Source of the DNA: AC-37 sp036389835
GTDB lineage: Bacteria; Actinomycetota; Thermoleophilia; Solirubrobacterales; Thermoleophilaceae
Assembly (NCBI GenBank): GCA_036389835.1
Contig: DASVWC010000028.1
Coordinates: forward strand, 11,682-75,681
Reading direction: 5' to 3'
DNA: 64,000 nucleotides
The notes under the pieces were generated by a model. That model was not told the DNA's origin. It was given only the letters and a program-made list of their open reading frames with translations, and searched no databases. Positions within the stretch are counted from its first letter, which is position 1, and every line of letters starts with the position of its first letter. Positions 32,463 to 41,088 of this stretch are shown piece by piece. Made by a program: the position numbers and the translations under genes.

Positions 32463-33412
32463 TGCGCGAGGCCGAGCTCGAACAGCCGCCCCACGTCCGG
32501 ACGGCGGCTCAGGATCCCGAAGCGCTCGTCGAAGTCGGCCCAGCGCTCCAGCACGGCCCGGTCGAGCCGGAGGTCGGGCCGCAGGGCGGGCGCGACCGCG
32601 TCGAGCTGGGCGCGCACGAGCGCCACGTCGGCGCCGGACACCCGCGCGATCTCGGCGGCCGCGGGGCCGCGGTCCTCGAGCACGCGGCCGGTCGCCGCGC
32701 CGATCGCGCGCAGCGCCGACTCGACGGCCTCGCGGCGGCGCTCGAGCGTGCGCCGCGACGTGAACAGCACCACCTCCGGATAGGGCGGCGCCCCGAAGTC
32801 GTCGACCCTGAACTCGCTGATCGGCACCCGGCGGCGGCGCAGGGTCACGCCCTCGGCGTTCCAGAAGGCGGGGACCGCGTCGATCTTGCGCTGGACGAGG
32901 CTGGGCACCGCGGAGAAGCCGATCGTCACCTGGTCCACGCGGTCGAGCCGGCCGCCGTCGCCCTCCATCACCGCCCGCAGCACGGCCACGTCGGAGGGCA
33001 GCCCGGAGACTCCGACGCGGCGCCCCTCGAGGTCGCGCGGGCGCCGGACGTCGTCGCGCGCGATGATCGCGGCGAGCGGGCGCTGCACGAGCGCGCCGAC
33101 GCCGACCAGGTCGCCGCCGCGCTCGGCGGCCAGGCCGAGGTCGTGTATGTCGAGCACCCCCACGTCGGCGCGCCCGGAGGCGACGAGCTTCAGCGCGTCG
33201 GGCGCGTTGCCGGGGGCGCGGATCTCGATGCGGACGCCCTCGCGCTCGTCGGTGCGCTCGCGCCGCGCGGTGTAGATCGGCGCGTGCACCGCGTTGGGCG
33301 TGAAGTCGAGCGCCACCACGACCCGCTCGGTCTCGCCCCCGTCGTCACCGCCGCACGCCGCGAGCGCCAGGCAGGACGCCGCCGCGAGCGCCGCTGCCAG
33401 CCGCGCCCTCAC
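32459..33412 (-). CDS. NMT1/THI5-like ABC-type substrate-binding lipoprotein
   Basis: This 317-residue protein has lipobox ASCLALAAC near residue 20 and a periplasmic-binding fold beginning RVVVALDFTPNAVHAPIYTA, the hallmark of the THI5/ThiY group that binds thiamine-pyrimidine precursors. Further family features are VASGRADVGVLD and LEGRRVGVSGLPSD. No ABC ATPase or permease is adjacent, so its transporter is elsewhere or it acts alone. The start is a GTG at 33412, 11 bases after the glycosyltransferase stop. The ligand is inferred from family. Confidence 0.85.
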   Translation of the reverse strand: MRARLAAALAAASCLALAACGGDDGGETERVVVALDFTPNAVHAPIYTARRERTDEREGVRIEIRAPGNAPDALKLVASGRADVGVLDIHDLGLAAERGGDLVGVGALVQRPLAAIIARDDVRRPRDLEGRRVGVSGLPSDVAVLRAVMEGDGGRLDRVDQVTIGFSAVPSLVQRKIDAVPAFWNAEGVTLRRRRVPISEFRVDDFGAPPYPEVVLFTSRRTLERRREAVESALRAIGAATGRVLEDRGPAAAEIARVSGADVALVRAQLDAVAPALRPDLRLDRAVLERWADFDERFGILSRRPDVGRLFELGLAQ

Positions 33413-33423
33413 GCGCGCGGACT

Positions 33424-34596
33424 CTATGCCGTCGCGCGCGTTCCGGCCGAGTTGCGCACGGTCGCCGCGAGCGCGGCGGCCGTCCCGGCCCAGACGATCG
33501 CCATCAGGGCGACGTAGACCGGGATGAACGCCGGCGCCTTGAACGGGCCGGCGTAGAAGATCAGCGACGGGATCAGCAGCCCGGCCTGCATCGCGAGCGC
33601 CCAGCGCAGCCGGCCGGCGAGCAGCAGGAACGGAAGGCCCCAGATCGCGTACTGGAACGCGAACCCGGTCCCGAGGGCGTAGAAGGTGAGCCACAGCAGG
33701 ACGGCGGCCTCGCGCGGCGCCATCCGGCGCCGTGCGGCGAACGCCGCCGCCGCCAGCAGCGCGGTCCCGGTGATGAGGCTCCCGTGGCCGCTCAGGAACG
33801 CCACGAGCCCGTTCGGCTCTACGCCGGGCCGGTTCTGCACCCAGTGGTGCGCGAGGGCGGGGTCGGCCAGCAGCGTGATCCCACCCTGGCCGGGGATCCC
33901 GCCGTAGCCGAGCGCGCGCATCACGCCGGCCGCCTCGGCCGCGAGGAACGGCGCGAGGGCGGCGAGCGGGAGCGCCACCGCGGCGCCCAGCAGCGTCGCG
34001 GCCTCGCGCCGCGAGCCGACGGTCGGCAGCAGCGCGAGCAGCACGAGGCCGGGCGCGGTCTTGATCGACGCGCCGACCCCGATCAGCAGCCCGGCCGCGA
34101 GGGCGCGGCGCGGGCCGCCGCGCTCCCACACGAGCAGGGCGGCCACGGCGGGCAGGATCGCCACGGAGTCGATCTGGCCGTGGAAGCCGGAGACCAGCGC
34201 GAACGACGGCCCGAGCGCGACGGCGCCCGCGGCTCCGAGACGGGCGCGCTCGGACGCGCCCGTGCGCCCGAGGCCGGCGTGCACGAGCCAGGCGAGCCCG
34301 GCGTCGGCGAAGACGGCGGGCAGCACGATCGCGGCCCGGAAGCCGAGGATGCCGCTTCCGGCGAGCGCGTCGCTGACGATCACCCACGGGAAGTAGCCGG
34401 GCGGGTACGGCCAGCGGTAGACGCCCTCGGGGTTGAGGTCGCCGTAGAGGTCGAGCGGGTGCGCCCCGAGCGCGGCGGCGAGCTGGCGGAACGACTCCAT
34501 GTCGAAGGTCAGCCCACCCGTCTGCGCGACCCAGGCCAGCCGCATCAGCACGCCGGATGCGATCAGCATGAGCAGGGTGCGGCGCGCCGAGTTCAC
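33424..34596 (-). CDS. GT-C (DUF2029/GT87-like) membrane glycosyltransferase
   Basis: This 390-residue polytopic protein has roughly ten membrane helices. A first extracytoplasmic loop contains FDMESFRQLAAALG and WPYPPGYFPWV; a GFHGQIDSVAILP segment is typical of polyprenol-sugar-dependent mannosyl/arabinosyl transferases. Such enzymes take sugar from polyprenyl-phosphate donors, which could link it to the Ppm1-like enzyme at 5.8-6.6 kb. The start is a GTG at 34596; an ATG at about 34569 is an alternative. It leads the operon with the NMT1-like and PPTase genes. Confidence 0.78.
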   Translation of the reverse strand: MNSARRTLLMLIASGVLMRLAWVAQTGGLTFDMESFRQLAAALGAHPLDLYGDLNPEGVYRWPYPPGYFPWVIVSDALAGSGILGFRAAIVLPAVFADAGLAWLVHAGLGRTGASERARLGAAGAVALGPSFALVSGFHGQIDSVAILPAVAALLVWERGGPRRALAAGLLIGVGASIKTAPGLVLLALLPTVGSRREAATLLGAAVALPLAALAPFLAAEAAGVMRALGYGGIPGQGGITLLADPALAHHWVQNRPGVEPNGLVAFLSGHGSLITGTALLAAAAFAARRRMAPREAAVLLWLTFYALGTGFAFQYAIWGLPFLLLAGRLRWALAMQAGLLIPSLIFYAGPFKAPAFIPVYVALMAIVWAGTAAALAATVRNSAGTRATA

Positions 34597-34646
34597 TGGG
34601 CCAGCATCGGCCCGTGACCACCGCGCCTGTAGAAGCGTTCGTGAGA

Positions 34647-34660
34647 CCGAACCCGTTCGG
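34647..34660. promoter_or_regulatory. Inverted repeat before the PAC2 gene
   Basis: CCGAAC and GTTCGG arms around a CC centre form a 14-base palindrome, 6 bases before the PAC2-family GTG start. It may be an operator, or a hairpin in the leader that affects translation. Confidence 0.35.
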
Positions 34661-34665
34661 GTACG

Positions 34666-35571
34666 GTGACTGAGGTGGAGCACGTCGAATGGACGGAGAG
34701 GCCTGAGCTGCGGCGCCCGGCGCTGGTCGTGGCGTTCAAGGGCTGGAACGACGCCGGCGAGGCCGCCACGGCGGCGCTCGACTACCTCGTGGACAGCTTC
34801 GAGGCCACCGAGTTCGCGCGGATCGACCCCGAGGAGTTCTACGACTTCACCGCCGTGCGCCCGACGGTGAGGCTCGAGGAGGGCCTCACGCGTGTGATCG
34901 AGTGGCCCGAGAACACCTTCAGCGCCGCGCGCGTGGCCGGCGCCGAGCACGACCTGATCCTGTTCGAGGGCGTCGAGCCGTCGCTGCGCTGGAACACGTT
35001 CACCCAGCTCCTGATCGAGGTCGCGCGCGAGCTGGGGGCCGAGAGCGTGATCACCCTCGGCGCGCTGCTCGCGGACGTGCCGCACACGCGCGCGGTGCCG
35101 ATGACCGGGATCGCGTCCGACCAGGCGCTCGTGGAGAAGCTCGGCTTCGAGCGCTCGACCTACGAGGGGCCGACCGGCATCGTGGGGGTCATCCACCACG
35201 CCTGTGCCGCCGCCGGCCTCAGGTCGGTCTCGCTGTGGGCGTCGGTGCCGCACTACGTCGCGGCGGCGCCCAACCCGAAGGCGGCGCTGGCGCTCATCCG
35301 CAGCTTCGAGGGCGCCGCCGGCGTGGCGGTGGAGGCGCGCGAGCTGGAGGAGTCGGCCGAGGACTACGAGCGCCAGGTGAGCGCCGCGGTGGCCAGCGAC
35401 CCCGACGTGAAGAGCTTCGTGGAGCGGCTCGAGCAGTCGATGGACGAGGCGTTCGACGACCTGCCCCCCGCGCGGATCCCGTCGGCCGACGCGATCGCGC
35501 GCGACTTCCAGAAGTTCCTGCGCCAGCGCGGTCCGGAAGCGGGGTCCGGCCCCGGCGCGGCGGGCGCATAA
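34666..35571 (+). CDS. PAC2-family (proteasome assembly chaperone-like) protein
   Basis: This 301-residue soluble protein matches the actinobacterial PAC2 family: LVVAFKGWNDAGEAATAALD at about 21-40, DPEEFYDFTAVRPTV, LFEGVEPSLRW, ITLGALLADVPHTR and SLWASVPHYVA. These proteins form trimers related to archaeal and eukaryotic proteasome-assembly chaperones; their bacterial role is not settled. No proteasome genes are nearby. The GTG start at 34666 lies directly after the palindrome; an internal GTG at 34675 is possible. Confidence 0.88.
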   Translation: MTEVEHVEWTERPELRRPALVVAFKGWNDAGEAATAALDYLVDSFEATEFARIDPEEFYDFTAVRPTVRLEEGLTRVIEWPENTFSAARVAGAEHDLILFEGVEPSLRWNTFTQLLIEVARELGAESVITLGALLADVPHTRAVPMTGIASDQALVEKLGFERSTYEGPTGIVGVIHHACAAAGLRSVSLWASVPHYVAAAPNPKAALALIRSFEGAAGVAVEARELEESAEDYERQVSAAVASDPDVKSFVERLEQSMDEAFDDLPPARIPSADAIARDFQKFLRQRGPEAGSGPGAAGA

Positions 35572-35624
35572 ACCCTGGCGCCTCAGCGCTAAAGGTCGGC
35601 GCATAGGCGGTCGATCACCGCCGT

Positions 35625-36185
35625 ATGAGCAACACCGTCTTCTACGTCGTCGGGGGCGCGCTGGTCCTGCTGATCGTCTGGATCGTCGCGACCTGGAACT
35701 CGTTCGTGAGCGCGCGCAACAAGACCGACGAGGCCTGGAGCGGCATCGACGTGCAGCTCAAGCGCCGCCACGACCTCGTCCCGAATCTCGTCGAGACCGT
35801 CAAGGGCTACGCCGCGCACGAGCGCGCCACGCTCACCGAGGTGACCGAGGCCCGCGCCGCCGCCATGCGCGCCGACGACCCCGCCGAGGTCGCGCGTGCC
35901 GAGGGCGCGCTCAGCTCGGCCCTCGGGCAGATCCGGGTGGTGGCCGAGCAGTACCCCGAGCTGCGCGCCGCGGAGAACTTCCAGGGCCTCCAGCTCCAGC
36001 TCTCTCAGCTCGAGGACGAGATCCAGGCCGCCCGCCGGATCTTCAACTCGAACGTCCAGAACTACAACACCCGCATCCAGGTCTTCCCGAACTCGCTGCT
36101 CGCCGGGAAGAGCTTCCCGCCGCGCGAGTTCTTCGAGCTCTCGTCGCCGGCCGAGCGCAACGTCCCGGCCGTCTCGTTCGCGTAG
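35625..36185 (+). CDS. LemA family protein
   Basis: This 186-residue protein has an N-terminal membrane helix (about 5-25) followed by the LemA helical bundle: WNSFVSARNKTDEAWSGIDV, LKRRHDLVPNLVETVKGYA, AENFQGLQLQLSQLEDEIQ, AARRIFNSNVQNYN and NSLLAGKSFPPREFFE. LemA proteins face the cell exterior and have been linked to envelope stress and host signalling; the mechanism is unclear. The next gene lies four bases after the stop, suggesting a functional pair. Confidence 0.95.
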   Translation: MSNTVFYVVGGALVLLIVWIVATWNSFVSARNKTDEAWSGIDVQLKRRHDLVPNLVETVKGYAAHERATLTEVTEARAAAMRADDPAEVARAEGALSSALGQIRVVAEQYPELRAAENFQGLQLQLSQLEDEIQAARRIFNSNVQNYNTRIQVFPNSLLAGKSFPPREFFELSSPAERNVPAVSFA

Positions 36186-36189
36186 GTCG

Positions 36190-37059
36190 ATGAAGGAGCG
36201 CCGGAACGCGTACCGGCGCGAGCTGCTGCGCTCGCCGTGGGCGATCGGCGCGATGGTCCTCGGCAGCGCGTACTTCGTCCTCGAGTCCACGCTGAGCGGC
36301 AGCTGGCGCCCCGCGGCCATCGGCCCGCTGCTGACCGCGCTGCTGATCCTCGCCGTCACGACCTGGATCGCCCGCAGGCGCGCGGCCACGGACTTCTTCA
36401 GCGAGCTCGCGCCGAAGCTCGGGCTCGCCTACTCGCCGCAGGGCAGCTACGTGCCGATGACGCCGCTGCTGTCGGCCGGCGACCGGCGCAGCTTCTCGCA
36501 CGTGATGGAGGGGCCGCTGTACGGCAAGCTCGGCGGGCCGTACAGCATGGTCTCGTACTACACGTACCACACGGGTGAGTTCGAGTCCTCGGAGGGCAAC
36601 GTGCCCGCGCTCGCCCCGCACCAGTTCACGATCTGCGCGATCGACGTCGGCTCGCCGCTGTGGCGCTTCCGCGGCCTCTACCTGCGCCCGCGCCTGAGCG
36701 GCCTGGGTCTCGACCACGACTGGCTCCGCGTGCCCAAGCGCCATCCCGTCGAGCTCGAGAGCGCGCGCTTCAACGACGTCTACGACCTGCGCCGCGGCAG
36801 CGACCAGGACGAGTTCGCCGTCCGCGAGCTGTTCTCCCCGTCGTTCGTGGTCTGGCTGACCGAGCACCCGCTGCGCCTCGGCTTCGAGTGCAAGGGCGGC
36901 ACCCTCGTGGTGTTCGTCCGCGGCCACGAGGGGTCGGAGGGCAAGCTCATGCTGCTGCACGAGGCCGCGCGTGAGATCGCGCGACGCATCGAGCGCCAGG
37001 TCGACGAGGGCGGCAGCTCGGGCCCGGCCCGCCCGGCGGAAGCCGCCAGCCGCTGGTAG
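36190..37059 (+). CDS. DUF3137-like membrane protein, LemA partner
   Basis: This 289-residue protein has two N-terminal helices (about 18-34 and 42-60) and a large C-terminal cytosolic region with YYTYHTGEFESSEGN, DVGSPLWRFRGLYLR and NDVYDLRRGSDQDEFAVREL, followed by FSPSFVVWLTEH. The layout and the YHTG...F.G...R...D...AR..L..S pattern fit DUF3137, which is commonly encoded next to lemA. The C-terminus is disordered. Function is unknown; cotranscription with lemA is strongly implied by the four-base gap. Confidence 0.78.
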   Translation: MKERRNAYRRELLRSPWAIGAMVLGSAYFVLESTLSGSWRPAAIGPLLTALLILAVTTWIARRRAATDFFSELAPKLGLAYSPQGSYVPMTPLLSAGDRRSFSHVMEGPLYGKLGGPYSMVSYYTYHTGEFESSEGNVPALAPHQFTICAIDVGSPLWRFRGLYLRPRLSGLGLDHDWLRVPKRHPVELESARFNDVYDLRRGSDQDEFAVRELFSPSFVVWLTEHPLRLGFECKGGTLVVFVRGHEGSEGKLMLLHEAAREIARRIERQVDEGGSSGPARPAEAASRW

Positions 37060-37089
37060 CTGCGCCTCAGCCAGGCGGCGGTTTGCAGC

Positions 37090-40000
37090 CTACTTCTCTG
37101 CCGCCGGGCAGATGATTCGGTAGTCGCAGAACGAGCAGATCTCGAAGGACGGCTTCGGCTCGAAGCGGTGAGCCATGATCCGGTCGCCGATGTCGGTCAC
37201 GGTGCCGCGCACGCGGTCGAGCTCCTCCTCGGAGTGGGCCACCGGCACCTTCTCGTTCTCGAGCACGTAGTAGTAGCTCTGCGCGGCCGTCTCGAGCCCC
37301 CACGCCTCGCGCGCGCCCATCTGGTAGATCGAGAGCTGCACGTCCTCGCGCAGGTCGGTCTCGGTCTTCGGCTTGCCGGTCTTGTAGTCGATCAGCTCGT
37401 AGCGGCCGTCCGGCAGCCGGTCCACGCGGTCCACGCGGCCGCGCAGCAGGTGCGGGCCGATGTGGAACGAGAAGCTGCGCTCGAACGAGACCGGCTCGGA
37501 CTCGCGGCGGCGGTCGAGCTCCCAGTAGCGGCGCAGGGCGGCGACGGCGCGCTCGCGGAACTGGAGGTCGTCGTTCGAGTCCCCGAACCCGGACCGCCGC
37601 CAAGCGGCCTCGAAGAGCTGCATGAGCTGCTCGAGCGAACCGCCGCCGGTCACGTGGAAGCGCTCGAGCACCTGGTGCACGACGATGCCGAAGCGCTGGT
37701 TGATGCTCGGCTCCTGCGGGATCCGGAAGACGCGGGCGAACTTGTACTTGAGCGGGCAGAGGCGGTAGGTCTCGATGTCCGAGGCCGAGAGCATCAGGCC
37801 CCCGCCGCGGCGCGGGATGAACGGCTCGAGCGAGTCGTCGGGGGCGACGGCGATCGCGTCGCGGCGGCGGCGCTCCTCGCCGCCCGCGGTGTCGAGCAGG
37901 TAGTCGTCGAGCGCGGAGAGCCGGAACAGCTCGGCCTGCTCGGGGCTCGCCCCCTGGAGCAGCAGCTCGTTGACCTCCCCGATCGCCTCGCTCACTGGCT
38001 GGCCGGCCTTGCCGCGCTCGATCAGCGCCGCGAGCTTGAGCAGCTCGAGGTAGCGGGCGATCGAGCGCGAGACCTCGAGGTAGGTGTCGAGGCGCATCTC
38101 CCCCAGCCGGCCGCCCACGTGCGCCACGCTGTCGAGCAGCTCGTCGCGCATCATCCGGAAGGTCGAGTGCAGCCCCTCGGCCGGGCCGAAGAGCTCCTCC
38201 TCGACCTCCTCCACCTCGCCGCCGGTCGCCGCGCGCGCCTCCTCGAGGAACGGCGACGGCCGCGCGGCGGGGCCACGGTCGCCCTCCGCCCATGAGAGCA
38301 CGAGCCGCCTGCGCGCGCGCGTCATGGCGAGGTGCAGCAGGCGCCGCATGGCGTCGTCGTGCTCCTCGCGCGGGTCGAGCTCGGGCAGGCTCTCCTTCAG
38401 CAGCTCGACGGGGATCGGGGCGACGGGCTCGCGGCGCTGCCCGGGCATGCGCGACGCCGACAGGCCGAGCACGAGCACCGTGTCGAACTCCATCCCCTTC
38501 GCGTCGTGCATCGAGACGACCTGGACCGCGTTGGCGGGCTGGTCGGCCGGCGCGGCCTCCTCCTCGGGCAGGCCGGCCTCGGCCACCGCGGCGAGATAGC
38601 GGGCGAAGTCACGCGACGAGCTGCCCGGCTCCCGGCGCACGAACTCGGCGGCGAGGTCGGCGAGCTTGGCGATGTTGACGAGGCGCTCGACGGTGTCCGC
38701 CTTGGCGGCGAAGACCTGCTGGCGGCGCAGCCCGATCCGCTCGATCAGGCGGTGCACGAAGCGGTCCGGCGCCATCTCCTCGAACGCGCGCGACGCCGCC
38801 CGGTACACGCGCAGGAACGCGAGCGCGCGGTCGCGGCCCTCGGGCGAGAGGCCGGGCGACTCGCAGGCGGCCTCGATGCCCGAGACCATGTCGAGCTTGC
38901 GCCGCCGCGCGAGCTGGGTGAGGCGCGCGATGTCGACCTGGCGCAGCTCGATCGGCGGCCGCGACAGGGCGCGCACGACCGCGCCGGAGTCGCCCGGGTC
39001 GGCGAGCAGCCGCAGCCAGGCGATCACGTCGCGCACCTCCGAGCGCTGGAAGTACGCGGTCGCGGTCGCGAGGCGGAACGGGATGCCGCGCTCCTCGAGC
39101 GAGGAACCGACCAGCGGGCCCTCGATCGCGACGTCGCGCACCAGCACGCACACGTCCTCCGGCGCGGCGCCGCCGGTGATCAGCCGCTCGGCCTCGAGCG
39201 CCGCGCGCTGGGCCTGCGCGCGCTCCGAGCGGCAGTGCCAGAACAGGATCTCGCCGCCGGCGCGGGCGGTCACGCGCTCGCCGTCCGCGGCCACGGCGCG
39301 CGCGGCGGTCACGATCCTGCGGGCCGAGCGCTGGCTGCGCTCGAGCCGCACGACCTTCGCGTCCGCGTGCTCGCGCTCGAAGTCGTCGAGGTTCTTCGCG
39401 CCGGCGCCGCGCAGCCGGCGGACGGCGGAGCCCGGGTCGCCTGCCACCGTCACGTCGCCGTGCTCCTCGCAGAGCAGCCGCAGGACCGTAACCTGCGCGA
39501 AGCTCGCGTCCTGGTACTCGTCCACGAGCACGTGACGGAAGCGCTCGGCGACACGGCGGCGCACGTGCGGGTGCTCGAGCAGCAGGTCGAAGGTGCGCAG
39601 GAGCAGATCGCCCGCGTCGAGCGCGCCGCGCTGGGCGAGCAGCGCCTCGTGGCGCTCGTAGACCTGCGCCAGCTCCAGCTCGCGGGCGGCGTGCGCGCGC
39701 TCCGCGTCGTCACCCGCGCGCTCGGCGAGCGCCTCGGCGTGGCGGCGCAGGTCGGGCGGGCGGATCATCTCCTCCTTGAGCCGGTCGATGCGCGCCACGA
39801 AGCTGCCGAGGAGCGGCGCCGGGTTGCCGCGGATCGCGTGGCGGCGCAGGTGCAGCTCGTCGATCCGGTCGAGCAGGAGCGCGAGCCGGTCGGCAGGGGT
39901 GACCGGCACGAAGAACGGGTCCACGCCGGCCTCGAGCGCCTCGTCGCGCAGCACGCGCCCGCAGAACGACGCGAACGTGCAGGCCCAGAGCTCCTCCCAG

Positions 40001-40233
40001 GGCGTCTGGATCTCGGTCTCGAGCCACTCGCGCGCCTCCGCCGCCGCGGGCTTCGAGTAGGCGAGCAGGAGCACGGAGCCCGCGGCCGCGCCCTCGCGCA
40101 CGAGCCAGGTGAAGCGCTCGAGCAGCGTGCGCGTCTTGCCGGTGCCGGCGGCGCCGCGGATCAGCACCGGCCCGCTCGGGTGGGTGACCGCCTCGAGCTG
40201 TGCAGCGCTCAGGTCGGCGGTCCGCTGCGGCAT
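37090..40233 (-). CDS. UvrD-like helicase fused to PD-(D/E)XK nuclease with Fe-S cysteines (AddA/AdnB-like)
   Basis: This 1047-residue protein begins with an SF1A helicase: Walker A GAAGTGKT (K33), motif II VLVDEYQDAS, motif V SMHDAKGMEFDTVLVLG and motif VI HLAMTRARRRLVLSW. It ends with a RecB-type nuclease: H in GIVVHQVLERFH, D in RGRVDRVDRLPDG, and DYKTGK. Cysteines in YRLCPLKYKF and CSFCDYRIICP can hold a 4Fe-4S cluster. This is the domain layout of AdnB/AddB-like double-strand-break resection enzymes. Motif III is unusual, GDPGSAVRRLRGAG, without the normal Gln and Tyr. No second subunit is adjacent. Confidence 0.9.
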   Translation of the reverse strand: MPQRTADLSAAQLEAVTHPSGPVLIRGAAGTGKTRTLLERFTWLVREGAAAGSVLLLAYSKPAAAEAREWLETEIQTPWEELWACTFASFCGRVLRDEALEAGVDPFFVPVTPADRLALLLDRIDELHLRRHAIRGNPAPLLGSFVARIDRLKEEMIRPPDLRRHAEALAERAGDDAERAHAARELELAQVYERHEALLAQRGALDAGDLLLRTFDLLLEHPHVRRRVAERFRHVLVDEYQDASFAQVTVLRLLCEEHGDVTVAGDPGSAVRRLRGAGAKNLDDFEREHADAKVVRLERSQRSARRIVTAARAVAADGERVTARAGGEILFWHCRSERAQAQRAALEAERLITGGAAPEDVCVLVRDVAIEGPLVGSSLEERGIPFRLATATAYFQRSEVRDVIAWLRLLADPGDSGAVVRALSRPPIELRQVDIARLTQLARRRKLDMVSGIEAACESPGLSPEGRDRALAFLRVYRAASRAFEEMAPDRFVHRLIERIGLRRQQVFAAKADTVERLVNIAKLADLAAEFVRREPGSSSRDFARYLAAVAEAGLPEEEAAPADQPANAVQVVSMHDAKGMEFDTVLVLGLSASRMPGQRREPVAPIPVELLKESLPELDPREEHDDAMRRLLHLAMTRARRRLVLSWAEGDRGPAARPSPFLEEARAATGGEVEEVEEELFGPAEGLHSTFRMMRDELLDSVAHVGGRLGEMRLDTYLEVSRSIARYLELLKLAALIERGKAGQPVSEAIGEVNELLLQGASPEQAELFRLSALDDYLLDTAGGEERRRRDAIAVAPDDSLEPFIPRRGGGLMLSASDIETYRLCPLKYKFARVFRIPQEPSINQRFGIVVHQVLERFHVTGGGSLEQLMQLFEAAWRRSGFGDSNDDLQFRERAVAALRRYWELDRRRESEPVSFERSFSFHIGPHLLRGRVDRVDRLPDGRYELIDYKTGKPKTETDLREDVQLSIYQMGAREAWGLETAAQSYYYVLENEKVPVAHSEEELDRVRGTVTDIGDRIMAHRFEPKPSFEICSFCDYRIICPAAEK

Positions 40234-40254
40234 CGGCCGTAGGATAGGCCCGGG

Positions 40255-41088
40255 ATGGGTTCTCCAGGCGGGCTCCCGGAGGCCCTCTCAGCCGATTGGC
40301 TCGGCGCGTGCCGCCGGGCCGCCGACGCCGCGCGCGGCGCGCTGGCGCCGTTCGACTCGCCGCAGCAGCGTGCGCGTGAGACGTGGCGAGGCGAGGGGGG
40401 CGACATGGCGCTCGCGATGGACCGCGCCGCGGAGGACGCGGTGCTCGACGAGCTCGAGCGCCTCGGCGTGGGGGCGCGCGTGGTGACCGAGGAGCGGGGC
40501 GAGGTCGAGATCGCCGGTGGCGGGGCGGTCGTGGTGGTGGTCGACCCGATCGACGGCTCGCTGAACGCGAAGCGTGACATGCCGCACCACGCGCTATCGA
40601 TCGCGGTCGCCTCGGGTAACGCGATGGCCGATGTGGAGCTGGGCTATGTCGCGACTCTCGACCGCGCCGCCGAGGAGTTCTGGGCGCGCCGCGGCGCGGG
40701 CGCCTGGCTCGGCGGCGAGCGGCTCGACCTATCGCGCTCGCGCGGCGAGCTCGAGGTGCTCGGCGTGGAGTCGGCCCGGCCCGAGCTGGTGGCCGCGGCC
40801 GCCGAGCGGCTCGCCACCAGCGGCGCCCGGCGGCTGCGGATGATCGGTTCGATCGCACTGTCGCTCTGCTATGTCGGAGCGATGCGCTTCGACGCGATGC
40901 TCAGCCTGCGCACGTGCCGGTCGGTGGACGCCGCCGCGGCCCAGCTCGTGGTGCGCGAGGCGGGCGGGCTCGTGTCGTTCCCGGACGCCGGGGATCTGGC
41001 CGCCCCGCTCGACCTCGAGATGCGCTCGCGCGTGGTCGCGGCGCCGACCCCCGCCCTGCTCGACGCCGCCGCGGCGGCGGCCGGCTGA
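40255..41088 (+). CDS. Inositol monophosphatase-family phosphatase
   Basis: This 277-residue Mg-dependent phosphatase has metal ligands in VTEERGEVE (motif with E), VVDPIDGSLN (motif A) and SVDAAAAQLVVREAGG (motif B, WD replaced by SVD). IMPase, FBPase and 3'-phosphoadenosine phosphatases share this fold, so the natural substrate is uncertain. The stop overlaps the topoisomerase start (TGATG). Confidence 0.85.
   Translation: MGSPGGLPEALSADWLGACRRAADAARGALAPFDSPQQRARETWRGEGGDMALAMDRAAEDAVLDELERLGVGARVVTEERGEVEIAGGGAVVVVVDPIDGSLNAKRDMPHHALSIAVASGNAMADVELGYVATLDRAAEEFWARRGAGAWLGGERLDLSRSRGELEVLGVESARPELVAAAAERLATSGARRLRMIGSIALSLCYVGAMRFDAMLSLRTCRSVDAAAAQLVVREAGGLVSFPDAGDLAAPLDLEMRSRVVAAPTPALLDAAAAAAG

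Noticed and set aside
34647..34660. Actinobacterial SOS (LexA) box at CCGAAC-CC-GTTCGG
   Set aside because: The SOS box needs four bases between GAAC and GTTC; here there are only two.
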